Positions 7,633-14,900 of a stretch of DNA of 28,198 nt are shown in pieces. The notes below the pieces were generated by a model. That model searched no databases, was not told the DNA's origin, and saw nothing but the letters and a program-made list of their open reading frames with translations. The number at the start of each line of letters is the position of its first letter. Position 1 is the first letter of the stretch. Source of the stretch: a virus; IMG/VR virus record IMGVR_UViG_3300042519_000639, positions 1 to 28,198 of that record, one strand, 5' to 3'. Position numbers and translations under genes: made by a program.

Positions 7633-8864
7633 TTGCTCAACTCTGGAAGGTCTTCATAGATTGGAGTGATAACTCCTCTATTTATATCCCAGTCAAGGAA
7701 GAATCTAAAGTCATGTCCATGCCTGTTTTTTCTAGATACAACCTCAATCAAATCTGTATTAGCATGCTTGTGAATAGCAATAGCCATGTCAGCATCATAC
7801 TCAATAGCCTTTGACCATGCAACTTGACTCATCATTGGTGGCTCTTTTTGATCTGAAATATCATCTGCAGTTGCTGCAGTAATATCAATGATTGGGATTC
7901 CGTTTGTAACTGCAAGCAGCTTAAAGTCTCTTGAGATATTTCTATTTCGCTCAACTTCAGAATTGCTTCGCTTGTTATCATTAAACAATTGATGATAGTC
8001 GAGAATTACAAGATCTGGTTTATGCTGATCAATCTTACCTTGAATAGTTGCTGGTGTTACTTCTCCAGCACCTTCATTAGAAACAAGAATAAAACTATTC
8101 TTTCCTTCAGTCTTCTTCTTGCCCCATGTTTTAAAATCATCAATATTAATATCACCTTTTGAAAGATCACTTGCTCTAAACAATCCAGAACCTAGCATTG
8201 TATAAATTCTATCTCGCATATTCTCTGGTGCCATTTCAAGAGAAACAATCATAGGCTTAAAGCCTTGCTCCCACGCCTTGCATGCCAAGTAAGATGTAAA
8301 CCATGTCTTACCACGTCCTGGCCATCCAATAGCGACGATAAGGTGACCTGGAGCCATTCCTGTTGGGTAAGCTTTATCAATTGCCTCAAATCCAGTTAGG
8401 ATTCCTGGGCTACCGCCCATTGCCAATGATCGAGTTCTTACTGACTCATAGTGTCTTTCTGCTGAATCTAAATCTGTTATGTCTAAATCTTTTACGTTAT
8501 TTGTATATCTACTTAAGTTTGCTAACTGTGACTGCATTGTACCTAACACTCTAGAAGGGGCATCCTCTTTCAAAGATGATCCTGCCTGCAAAAGAATACC
8601 CTTAAGCTTGTTCCCAACAAATTCATTTTTAAGTTTGTCTAAATAGTATCCAGTCTCTCCTTTAGTTTCAACTGGCTCAAAGTCTTTAAACTTATCCTGC
8701 AAAATTCCAGCCTCTGGAACTGCCCTAAACTTATAATAGTATGACTTGAGACCTTCCCAGATATCTTTATGAGATACAAATAGGTCGTCTGAATTATCTG
8801 CAAGAATGGTGCTTATGTCTTTGTTTTTACAAACTGCTGAAATTAGTTCTGCTTCTGTATTCAC
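7629..8864 (-). CDS. dnaB: DnaB-type replicative helicase
   Basis: A 411-aa hexameric 5'-3' helicase. The N-terminal region of about 120 residues is helical and shorter than in cellular DnaB. The RecA-like motor follows: Walker A GWPGRGKT at about 180-187, the VSLEM segment at 207-211 carrying the catalytic Glu, Walker B LVILDY at 285-290, a Q-rich/His region and an arginine-finger segment VVSRKNRHG near 375-383. It would unwind the fork and pair with the primase two genes downstream. The start is GTG at 8864, with GAGG at the right spacing and a one-base overlap with the upstream TAG. Gene order loader candidate-helicase-primase is typical of autonomous phage replication modules. Confidence 0.93.
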   Translation of the reverse strand: MNTEAELISAVCKNKDISTILADNSDDLFVSHKDIWEGLKSYYYKFRAVPEAGILQDKFKDFEPVETKGETGYYLDKLKNEFVGNKLKGILLQAGSSLKEDAPSRVLGTMQSQLANLSRYTNNVKDLDITDLDSAERHYESVRTRSLAMGGSPGILTGFEAIDKAYPTGMAPGHLIVAIGWPGRGKTWFTSYLACKAWEQGFKPMIVSLEMAPENMRDRIYTMLGSGLFRASDLSKGDINIDDFKTWGKKKTEGKNSFILVSNEGAGEVTPATIQGKIDQHKPDLVILDYHQLFNDNKRSNSEVERNRNISRDFKLLAVTNGIPIIDITAATADDISDQKEPPMMSQVAWSKAIEYDADMAIAIHKHANTDLIEVVSRKNRHGHDFRFFLDWDINRGVITPIYEDLPELSK

Positions 8865-9178
8865 TAATTATCCTCAACCATTCTTTTAGTTTCTTGCAAC
8901 AGACGGCTTCTGTTAACTTTATCTTCTTTAATTTGAATCATCATGTCTTCTATTCTGTCAAAATTATTGTAAAAGAAATTAAGTGGGTGTCTATTCTTTC
9001 CAGTCTTAAAATAATATTCTAAAACATCTCTAGATCTATCAAACCCTATGCTATCAATTACATCCTGCATAGCCCACTTCTCTTTATATCTATTAATTGT
9101 TGGCTTTGTATTGTACAGGCCTTCGTATAAGTTTGAATATAAAGATAAGAGGATGTAGGGTTCTTTATTTACTGCCAC
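8864..9178 (-). CDS. hypothetical protein before helicase, candidate helicase loader
   Basis: A 104-aa, mostly helical, charged protein rich in Tyr, Asn and Lys (YEGLYNTKPTINRYKEKW, then YYFKTGKNRHPLNFFYNNFD). No Walker motif is present, so it is not a DnaC-type ATPase loader. It is translated from GTG 9178 with GAGG upstream, overlaps the preceding gene by 14 bases and touches the helicase start by one base. Small helical proteins encoded directly before a phage DnaB often load or tether the helicase. That is the basis for the suggestion. The sequence itself shows no defining motif that I can name. Confidence 0.7.
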   Translation of the reverse strand: MAVNKEPYILLSLYSNLYEGLYNTKPTINRYKEKWAMQDVIDSIGFDRSRDVLEYYFKTGKNRHPLNFFYNNFDRIEDMMIQIKEDKVNRSRLLQETKRMVEDN

Positions 9179-9374
9179 GCAATTCCTCTTCTACTTCTTG
9201 TGTCTTTTGAATAAGCTTGTCTTCAACAAACTTATAGACTCTGTCTGCTGCAGCATCTACTGTCTCGCCGTCTCGAACAAAGTCGTCAACGCCAATACCA
9301 ATCTTAATGCTTTCAAAGTTGCCTAGGTTGCGTGTAAAAGATAAATCAACTCTAACCTGAGTTCCTTTTTCCAT
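9165..9374 (-). CDS. small hypothetical protein with LGNFES motif
   Basis: A 69-aa protein with an N-terminal beta hairpin pattern (TQVRVDLSFTRNLGNFES followed by IKIGIGVDDFV) and a C-terminal amphipathic helix ending EVEEELRGSK. The N-L-G-N-[FY]-E-S turn between two strands is a feature I associate with small uncharacterised phage proteins of replication modules. I cannot name a family. The ATG at 9374 overlaps the TAA of the 40-aa zinc-finger gene (TAATG) and GGCGGAG stands before it. The downstream gene starts inside its last codons. Confidence 0.75.
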   Translation of the reverse strand: MEKGTQVRVDLSFTRNLGNFESIKIGIGVDDFVRDGETVDAAADRVYKFVEDKLIQKTQEVEEELRGSK

Positions 9375-9496
9375 TAGTGCTCCGCCTTTCTATGTCTGCT
9401 TAAAGTGTCATGAGCAAAAATGCCCCAACGCACTACTAATTCTTTCTTACATACTTCACATACTACAACTCTTGCTGGTGCTACTCTGCTTTCCAT
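9374..9496 (-). CDS. 40-aa C2H2-like zinc-finger protein
   Basis: A short frame from ATG 9496 to TAA 9374-9376 encodes a peptide with CEVC at 13-16, then FAHDTLSRH, giving C-x2-C-x12-H-x5-H, the classical spacing of a C2H2 zinc finger. A basic end RHRKAEH completes it. It overlaps the upstream HTH gene by 16 bases and the downstream start by 1 base (TAATG), filling what would otherwise be the only gap in this stretch. An AAGGGAA lies about 12 bases upstream and could be a distant ribosome binding site. Single C2H2 fingers in phages can bind DNA or act as protein adaptors. The target is unknown. Confidence 0.65.
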   Translation of the reverse strand: MESRVAPARVVVCEVCKKELVVRWGIFAHDTLSRHRKAEH

Positions 9497-9963
9497 ACTG
9501 GTACAAAGTTCCCTTCTGTTGTCTTAGTATACAATATAGTGTTGTGTTTGAGAAGAGCCCTCATCTCATTTCTTGAAGGCATATTATTAGAATAACCTGA
9601 TTCTAATATAAACTCATGAATGTCCATAATGTCCGATTCGCTATACATAAACTTATACCATGTGCTATCTGGATTACCTATCGGATATACTTTTTGTGGG
9701 TATCTTATCTTCCCGTCCAAAATGTAATCTTCTATAGTAACCTTATGCTTGCCAAGCATTTGAGCTACTTGACTAGTTGAATATGCATTCTCCATAGTTT
9801 TTAAAACTTGTGAATAAGAATACAACAATCTTTTTTTATCAGGATAGCACCAAGCAACCATTTGGTCTTTAGATCTTGAATGACTTAATACTTTATGTAT
9901 CTTGTTATTTAAGAAGAAATACCGAATGCTTTTAGTTGGCTGTTTTCTCTTTTTTCTATCCAT
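9481..9963 (-). CDS. MerR/excisionase-like helix-turn-helix protein
   Basis: A 160-aa protein with a very basic N-terminus (MDRKKRKQPTKSIRY). The central segment AYSTSQVAQMLGKHKVTIED at about 60-79 fits the winged helix-turn-helix of MerR and Xis proteins: the recognition helix follows MLGKHK and the wing follows with the IRYPQKVYPI strand pair. It is likely to bind specific DNA. As the third gene after the strong promoter at 10948-10975, it could be an early regulator or an origin-binding factor. No effector domain is obvious, although the acidic C-terminal half could bind a partner. It overlaps the upstream zinc ribbon gene by 55 bases, so the first 18 residues share DNA with another protein. 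Confidence 0.7.
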   Translation of the reverse strand: MDRKKRKQPTKSIRYFFLNNKIHKVLSHSRSKDQMVAWCYPDKKRLLYSYSQVLKTMENAYSTSQVAQMLGKHKVTIEDYILDGKIRYPQKVYPIGNPDSTWYKFMYSESDIMDIHEFILESGYSNNMPSRNEMRALLKHNTILYTKTTEGNFVPVWKAE

Positions 9964-10097
9964 TTACCTAGTGCACTCGTATCCTTATTAATCATCCATC
10001 TTTTACCGCACATCATGCAGAAAAGCTCTACGTGTAATTTTTGTGAGAATACTCTATCTACAAAAACCCTACCTTGACACTTATTGCATTTCATCAT
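9909..10097 (-). CDS. small zinc-ribbon protein
   Basis: A 62-aa product starting MMKCNKCQGRVFVDRV with a second knuckle CMMC about 20 residues later, giving C-x2-C...C-x2-C and a clear zinc ribbon. The tail WIEKRENSQLKAF is charged. ATG at 10097 overlaps the phosphoesterase stop (ATGA). Ribbon proteins of this size are common in phage early regions and often modulate transcription or bind nucleic acid. No target is evident. The last 55 bases double as the start of the HTH gene. Confidence 0.72.
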   Translation of the reverse strand: MMKCNKCQGRVFVDRVFSQKLHVELFCMMCGKRWMINKDTSALGKWIEKRENSQLKAFGISS

Positions 10098-10894
10098 AAT
10101 GTAAATAGCTTCCCATCAACAACACATGAATAATCTGGTGCCACATGTATCATCTGAATATGTGGGTAATCATTTACAATATGCGCTATAGCAAAACCTT
10201 TTTGCCAATCATGGTGTTGCATATACTTCATTCCTGGACCCTTTTCATCACACATATGCCCAAGTTCATAACCTCTAAGGGTTTCTCCTTGACCACCGTT
10301 TCTTAATTCATAGGTAACAAGGTGGGAAGCAATTCTGTGTGAGTGCCCTCTAATTAAAGATACCTGCAAATCTTCCATATCTTTACGAACAGATCCAGTT
10401 GCTGCAATTGAAAGCCCATGGTGAACATGGATATCTCCAAAGCGGCGCTTTGGCAATTCGTTGTAATGTATATATTCATAACCTAAAGAGTCTAGACCCC
10501 ATAGTGCTTCTGGAGTAACCTCATTAATATAATCTGGTAGCTTTGCGTCTACATAATTAAAAATTCTAACATCGTGGTTTCCTAGTGCTGAAAAAAGCTG
10601 AGCGTCTGGAAGCATCTCTCTTGTTTTTGTGTAAAAGTCTCTAGCTCCTTTTGCCTCATGTCGCATCATTGGAACAATAAGATCTCTACTGTCAGTCTTG
10701 TGAAGGTTTAAAAATTCTGCTGAGCGTCCTTCAGTATACTTGCTGTAGCATGCTTGGTCATCTGTATCTCCAAGGTAGTCTACCACGTCTGGCTTAAACC
10801 ATTTCATAACCTTAAACCAAAGTGCGATCATATTGTCATCCTGATATGGAAATTGCTGGTCGGATGAAATCATCCACTTTAAATCGTTACTCAT
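10094..10894 (-). CDS. calcineurin-like metallophosphoesterase
   Basis: A 266-aa protein with the ordered motifs of the calcineurin-like phosphoesterase fold: SSDQQFPY at 10-17 (DxQ in place of the usual DxH, as in many phage members), LGDTDD at 41-46, ALGNHD at 103-108, VHHG at 157-160 and GHSH at 183-186. Two metals, typically Mn, would be held for hydrolysis of phosphodiesters. It could be a nuclease or a nucleotide phosphatase, because substrate cannot be read from the motifs. No Rad50/SbcC partner is present in the window. It is the first gene after the strong promoter at 10948-10975, with AAGGG before the ATG, so it is probably made early. Confidence 0.85.
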   Translation of the reverse strand: MSNDLKWMISSDQQFPYQDDNMIALWFKVMKWFKPDVVDYLGDTDDQACYSKYTEGRSAEFLNLHKTDSRDLIVPMMRHEAKGARDFYTKTREMLPDAQLFSALGNHDVRIFNYVDAKLPDYINEVTPEALWGLDSLGYEYIHYNELPKRRFGDIHVHHGLSIAATGSVRKDMEDLQVSLIRGHSHRIASHLVTYELRNGGQGETLRGYELGHMCDEKGPGMKYMQHHDWQKGFAIAHIVNDYPHIQMIHVAPDYSCVVDGKLFTL

Positions 10895-10915
10895 GAAAAC
10901 CCTTAATATATATAA

Positions 10916-10935
10916 AAGCCACGATATCGTGGCTT
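10916..10935 (-). terminator. perfect 20-bp palindrome, terminator or operator
   Basis: AAGCCACGATATCGTGGCTT is fully self-complementary and in RNA would form an 8-bp GC-containing stem with an ATAT loop. On the minus strand it is followed by TTTTATATATA, a passable U-tract, so it could end transcripts of the 10987-11415 gene group. It also begins only about 5 bases after the predicted start site of the promoter at 10948-10975. That position equally suits an operator for a dimeric repressor or a 5' stem protecting early mRNA. The palindrome is seen directly; the role is undecided. Confidence 0.65.
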
Positions 10936-10947
10936 AATCTTATACCA

Positions 10948-10975
10948 ATTGTAACATATTAAGCTAGTGTGTCAA
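10948..10975 (-). promoter_or_regulatory. sigma70-type promoter for the replication module
   Basis: On the minus strand TTGACA (10975-10970) is separated by 16 bases from TACAAT (10953-10948): a perfect -35 and a 5/6 -10. It lies in the 92-bp gap before the phosphoesterase gene, with the start site expected near 10941, just ahead of the 20-bp palindrome. It probably drives the whole coupled replication operon down to position 1. TGGTATAAG just downstream could be a secondary extended -10. Confidence 0.72.
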
Positions 10976-10986
10976 TAGATGTACTA

Positions 10987-11415
10987 CTACAGTGTAGAAG
11001 GTTTAATTGCAGCGCTTATCCAATGGAAATTAAATGGACCTAATTTATAGTCTGAATAAACAACTATCTTTGCAGTTCCGTTATTAGTTACCTCGCCAGA
11101 TATTGACCATCTGATATTGCTGGCCTTTGGGTCTTTAAGCTTTGGGGATGCAACTATAAAAGCATCTGTGTATTCTTCTCCCCAACCAGGATTTACATCT
11201 ACCGAGACTGGATCTGCTTTGGCGGTTATTCCATTTTCAAATCTAGCCATGCCAGATCTTATATGATGTATTCCAAGTGTTGTGATATCACCTGCTGTAG
11301 TCTTACTTAAATTATAAGATTGATCTGATATTTCTTTTATTTGATCTATCTGATTTTGAAGATTCTGTAGCTTTTTTGGATCTGCTGGCTCTCCATCTGC
11401 CCATACTTCGCCCAT
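10987..11415 (-). CDS. small tail-associated protein with lectin-like C-terminal domain
   Basis: A 142-aa protein. Residues 14-40 form a predicted coiled coil (KKLQNLQNQIDQIKEI). A beta-rich domain follows, starting near HHIRSGMARFENGITA and ending PFNFHWISAAI. A C-terminal domain with paired aromatic strands that ends in W-I-x-A resembles H-type lectin-like trimeric tips on phage fibres, so binding to surface glycans is plausible. GGAGG at good spacing precedes ATG 11415. It is the last of three small genes downstream of the promoter at 11838-11865, and the 20-bp palindrome follows its end. No enzymatic motif is seen. The virion role is inferred from architecture and position. Confidence 0.65.
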   Translation of the reverse strand: MGEVWADGEPADPKKLQNLQNQIDQIKEISDQSYNLSKTTAGDITTLGIHHIRSGMARFENGITAKADPVSVDVNPGWGEEYTDAFIVASPKLKDPKASNIRWSISGEVTNNGTAKIVVYSDYKLGPFNFHWISAAIKPSTL

Positions 11416-11416
11416 T

Positions 11417-11590
11417 TTATGCCTCCTCTAACTTAGAATCAATTGATTTAGCATAGCTTTCTTTTTCCTGCTGTGCATTCATTAATTCTGTTAGTTCCGC
11501 CCTTAATACTGCGATCTGAGTCTCATATCCAGAAACTAGTTGCCCAATTCTTTCTTGCAGGGCATTAACAATTAATTCTAATTTTTCCAT
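11417..11590 (-). CDS. 57-aa coiled-coil protein
   Basis: A short frame from ATG 11590 to TAA 11417 gives a peptide that is helical from end to end (MEKLELIVNALQERIGQ ... ELTELMNAQQEKESY), with leucines and isoleucines in heptad positions. It ends in SKLEEA. It follows the 74-aa gene by 6 bases, and its last codons contain the GAGGAGG ribosome binding site of the next gene, so the three genes form one unit. No membrane segment, so not a holin. A structural or chaperone role with the neighbouring lectin-like protein, which also has a coiled coil, is a guess from context. Confidence 0.7.
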   Translation of the reverse strand: MEKLELIVNALQERIGQLVSGYETQIAVLRAELTELMNAQQEKESYAKSIDSKLEEA

Positions 11591-11596
11591 TTTTAC

Positions 11597-11821
11597 CTAC
11601 TCGGCTAGCTCATTTACTTCTGCAAGTTCTGAGTTTAGAACATCCAGTTGATTATTACATTCATCAATAGCATTAGTTAAATTTGTAACAGCTTCTTCTA
11701 ATGGTTCGCTTTTATTGTTTTCAACAACAAGATCTATTCCAAGGCTATATTTTTTATATTCTATAGCCTTTAGTCTTGCTTCAATAATTTGAATCTTGTC
11801 TTCTTTTTTTAATGTGGTCAT
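11597..11821 (-). CDS. 74-aa coiled-coil protein
   Basis: The product is helical and charged: a basic N-terminal helix (KKEDKIQIIEARLKAIEYKK), a short break, then an acidic helix (EEAVTNLTNAIDECNNQL...). It is probably a helical hairpin or coiled coil. GAGGAGG precedes ATG 11821, and the promoter at 11838-11865 would start transcription only about 10 bases upstream of the ATG. No family is recognised. It heads a three-gene group placed after the tail fibre, a position where phages often carry fibre-assembly or lysis functions. The sequence shows neither an enzyme motif nor a membrane span. Confidence 0.75.
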   Translation of the reverse strand: MTTLKKEDKIQIIEARLKAIEYKKYSLGIDLVVENNKSEPLEEAVTNLTNAIDECNNQLDVLNSELAEVNELAE

Positions 11822-11837
11822 TTTTTCCTCCTCGTTT

Positions 11838-11865
11838 ATTATACCATTTAGGTTATATTAGTCAA
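11838..11865 (-). promoter_or_regulatory. sigma70-type promoter for three small genes
   Basis: On the minus strand TTGACT (11865-11860), a 16-base spacer and a perfect TATAAT (11843-11838) preceded by TG form an extended -10 promoter. The start site would lie near 11831, giving a leader of about 10 bases that holds GAGGAGG before the 11821 start. An AT-rich inverted repeat (AATAGTA/TACTATT, 11864-11883) overlaps the -35 and could be an operator. Confidence 0.75.
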
Positions 11866-11878
11866 TAGTATCATATTA

Positions 11879-11947
11879 CTATTTAATACATCTTACCGCC
11901 GCGACAGGAAGAACGGTGTGAGTAACGGTGGGAATAACGTTCATCAT
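11879..11947 (-). other. possible 22-codon ORF coupled to the fibre stop
   Basis: ATG 11947 overlaps the fibre TGA (TGATG) and opens a 22-codon frame ending TAG at 11879, reading VIPTVTHTVLP in its middle. It is translated from the decayed 12-bp repeats in a frame different from the fibre. There is no separate ribosome binding site. I think it is more likely a by-product of the repeat DNA than a gene, but translational coupling keeps it possible. Confidence 0.2.
11906..11941 (-). repeat. decayed third FFPP repeat tract beyond the fibre stop
   Basis: Three consecutive 12-mers on the plus strand (AGGAAGAACGGT, GTGAGTAACGGT, GGGAATAACGTT) match the 12-bp unit GGGAAGAACGGT of the fibre gene with 1-4 changes each. 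They are in register with each other and with the fibre reading frame. In that frame, past the TGA TGA TGA stop at 11949-11941, the DNA reads LFPPLLTPFFLSRR and then TAA. It appears to be a former coding extension or a vestigial recombination site. Confidence 0.7.
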
Positions 11948-14900
11948 CAAGTTGTTGTAAAGGTTGTTGAGGCAGATGCTGAGGTTCCAGTTTGCGATGC
12001 CCCTGAGTAAACAGTTACCGTAACAGTATATTCTGTTAAACGGGTTGCTCCAGTAACTTGTCTACTTCTAACGGTGGAACCACCAGTGGCTCCATTAAGA
12101 GCTGTGGAAGGAGAGGTTGCAATAGAATATGAAGCCTGACCAGTAGAAGTCCAGGTTATAACTGCTCCAGTTCTAATTATGTTACTAGCTGTAATACTAG
12201 AAATTGTTGGGGCTGATGGGAAGAACGGTGGGAAGAACGGTGGGAAGAACGGTGGGAAGAATGGTGGGAAGAACGGGAAGAACGGCGGGAAGAACGGTGG
12301 GAAGAATGGTGGGAAGAACGGTGGGAAGAATGGGCCGACTGCAACTCTTGTTCCAGATACTCCAGGGCTAGACCAAGCTCCGTTGCCAACACTATTTTTT
12401 GCACGAACGTAGTAGTTGTTTGTGCCTACTGGGGCTCCAGTCCATACTGTAGTTATTATTGCTCCAACGGTGTGATCTGGGGTGTCGCTTGCTGATGGTA
12501 CTCCGCCATACCAAATATCATATCCAGTTGCGCCACTTACCTCAGTCCAAGATATCTCTACTCCGTCTGATCTAGTTGTAGAACAAGTTACTCCTGTAAC
12601 CTGCGTTGGAAGTGATGGGAAGAACGGTGGGAAGAACGGTGGGAAGAACGGTGGGAAGAATGGTGGGAAGAACGGACCAGCTGCTGCATTGACAGAAACT
12701 GCAGCAGAACGTGAGGCAGTTGATGATCCACCTGAGTTAGTTGCCACTACGTCACAATACAAAGCGGACCCATATAGGGTTCTGTAGTTTGCTGGAGGCC
12801 TGTATGTTTGTCCTGTGCTTGTAAATGGAGATACAATACTTGCTGGTGCAGCTGGGTAAACGCTTCCTTGATCAAAGTATCTCCACTGATATGTAAAAGA
12901 AGTTGGAGAGTTAGTCCATGTTCCATCAGTAGTTGTGTATGTTGTAACTCCCTGTGTTCCAGTGCTAGGTGTTACAACTGGAGCTGTAAGTATTGTTGGA
13001 GCAACGACTGGCTTTATTGCTGTAATTAAAGTAAAGTTATCATCTACTCCATCTCTGCTAGTATTTCTAGTCATTCCTGCTACTGCAAAGTTGTCTGATG
13101 TTTGCAATGTAGATTCAGCCCATGTTTGCGTAACAACATTATTATTATAAACAGCATTAGTGCTGTAAGAATCTACCCCGTTACTAATAAAATTAACATC
13201 AACTATGTTTGAGTCATAATAAAATTTTGCTTGATATTCTGATATTTTTGTAGCATCTTGCCAATCAGCGCCTTTCCATCTTATATAAAAATTTGTAGAG
13301 TCTGAATAATGATATAGGAAAGTTTGCCTCTGGTCTCTCATTATAGGTGTTAAAAATACTCCAGTTATTGGTGGAGTTGATCCTGTTGACGTACTAGTTC
13401 CTATTCCAATAAAACCATTTGTTGATATATAAACATTTGTATTATTAGTAAAATTGCTTGGGAGGGTAACTCTTCTTTTAGCTAATGCTAACTGATTATT
13501 TGCATAGTAAGTATAGCTTAAAGAAGAAGTTGAGGATGTTGAAGTTGGCTTTGCTATAGAAGACAAGGAGGTTGGTGAGCCTGCAGTCCCAGCTCTAGTA
13601 GCTCCCGTCTGATTTAATCCAGAGTATGCCGTTACGCTATTTATAGATACAGTTGGATTAGAGGCTCCACCTACTGTAATGGTAAGTGGCATTGAATTTG
13701 TGTTTGATATGTATGTGCCATTTCCTCCTGATGCTCCAGACAAGTTCCAGCTTACAGCCCAGCTCTGCGCTCCAGACGTTGTGCTTACGTTAACATTTAT
13801 TAATCTTGATTTTCCATATGCTTTAGTAAATGTGCTTATTGAAGAGCTTGAAGCAGAAGGAGATATGCTTAAAATCGCATCAGATGTACCTCCAGTAGGA
13901 ACAAAATTTCCTGAAGAATTATATTGATTTAATGTTGTTACTGCTTGAGTAATTGGTGCAGATATCGTTCCCCCCGTATTAGATCCAGCACCATAACTCA
14001 AAAGATCATAGGACTCAGTATCAGAAGGAAAAGATGCAGCCATTTCAACAAGAACGGTGTTTGATGTGGAAGAAACTCTAGTTTGTGTAGGCGCAGAAGG
14101 CGTAGTTACAGAGCTTACATTTGTCAATGAATATGTAAATGTACTTGGAGCTGAGGCAACTACATTAGTAGTCACTACTGAGACTTCAACACCAGTTGCC
14201 ATACCCAGATCATAATCTGTTCCAGAGTTCTGTCTTGTTTCTGTAACATATAAATATTTACCATTGTCTGCTTCTACTGGAGTGTAAGATGCTCCATTTG
14301 CAAGAAAAGTTCCGCCGACTGTTGTGTTTGTTGAATTTCTATGCCATTGTACAAACGTGCTACGTGGTTTGTATGCTTCTCCAGCTTCCCATGTTGATGA
14401 ATATGTTATTGGTGTTCCAACTGACGGGCTATTTGTACTTAAGCTTGCTGTTAAATTTATAGGACTTTCTCTAATAACTTTTACTCTTGTTGAAAAAGAC
14501 ACACCATTGTATTGAGAGTTGGATGAATTGTTTGCTGTAACTTCAAATGCTAAATATTGCTCATCCGCATTTGCTGAGTTGGTTGATGTCCATATTGCAT
14601 ATGGTAATTGATCTTGTCCACTACCTGTAGAGTTTGGTGCTACAACAGACCAAGTTGTTCCGCTTCTTAAGGTTGTTAATAAATCTGTACCATTCTGATC
14701 GTAAAGTTTCCATCTGTATGTATATGATGATACATTCCATCCATTTAAATCCCAGTCAGCATTATTTCCAAAATAGGAGTCGCCTATTCTAATTACTGGA
14801 TAAGTGGAATTAGGCATTCTTCCTGCATATGCATCTGATGCAAGGTATCCAATATATGGAACTCTTGTAGCAAAAATTCCTGACAGGGGCCAAACCTTAA

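Noticed and set aside
11864-11883. AATAGTA/TACTATT hairpin as fibre terminator
   Set aside because: Stem is all A-T save one pair and lacks a U-tract in the right place; more likely chance or an operator over the -35.
11941-11949. TGA recoding (fibre read through into the FFPP-like extension)
   Set aside because: Other genes here end at TGA in tight ATGA/GTGA overlaps (helicase, hub, polymerase), so TGA is a normal stop, and three in a row are a strong one.
12177-12404. Minus-strand ORF rich in HRSSHHSS
   Set aside because: Same repeat DNA read in another frame, wholly inside the fibre gene.
12179-12412. Plus-strand ORF rich in NGGK repeats
   Set aside because: It is the antisense reading of the FFPP 12-bp repeats; no ribosome binding site and no plus-strand gene context.
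12217-12675. CRISPR-like array
   Set aside because: Units are contiguous 12-mers without spacers and code for FFPP in frame.
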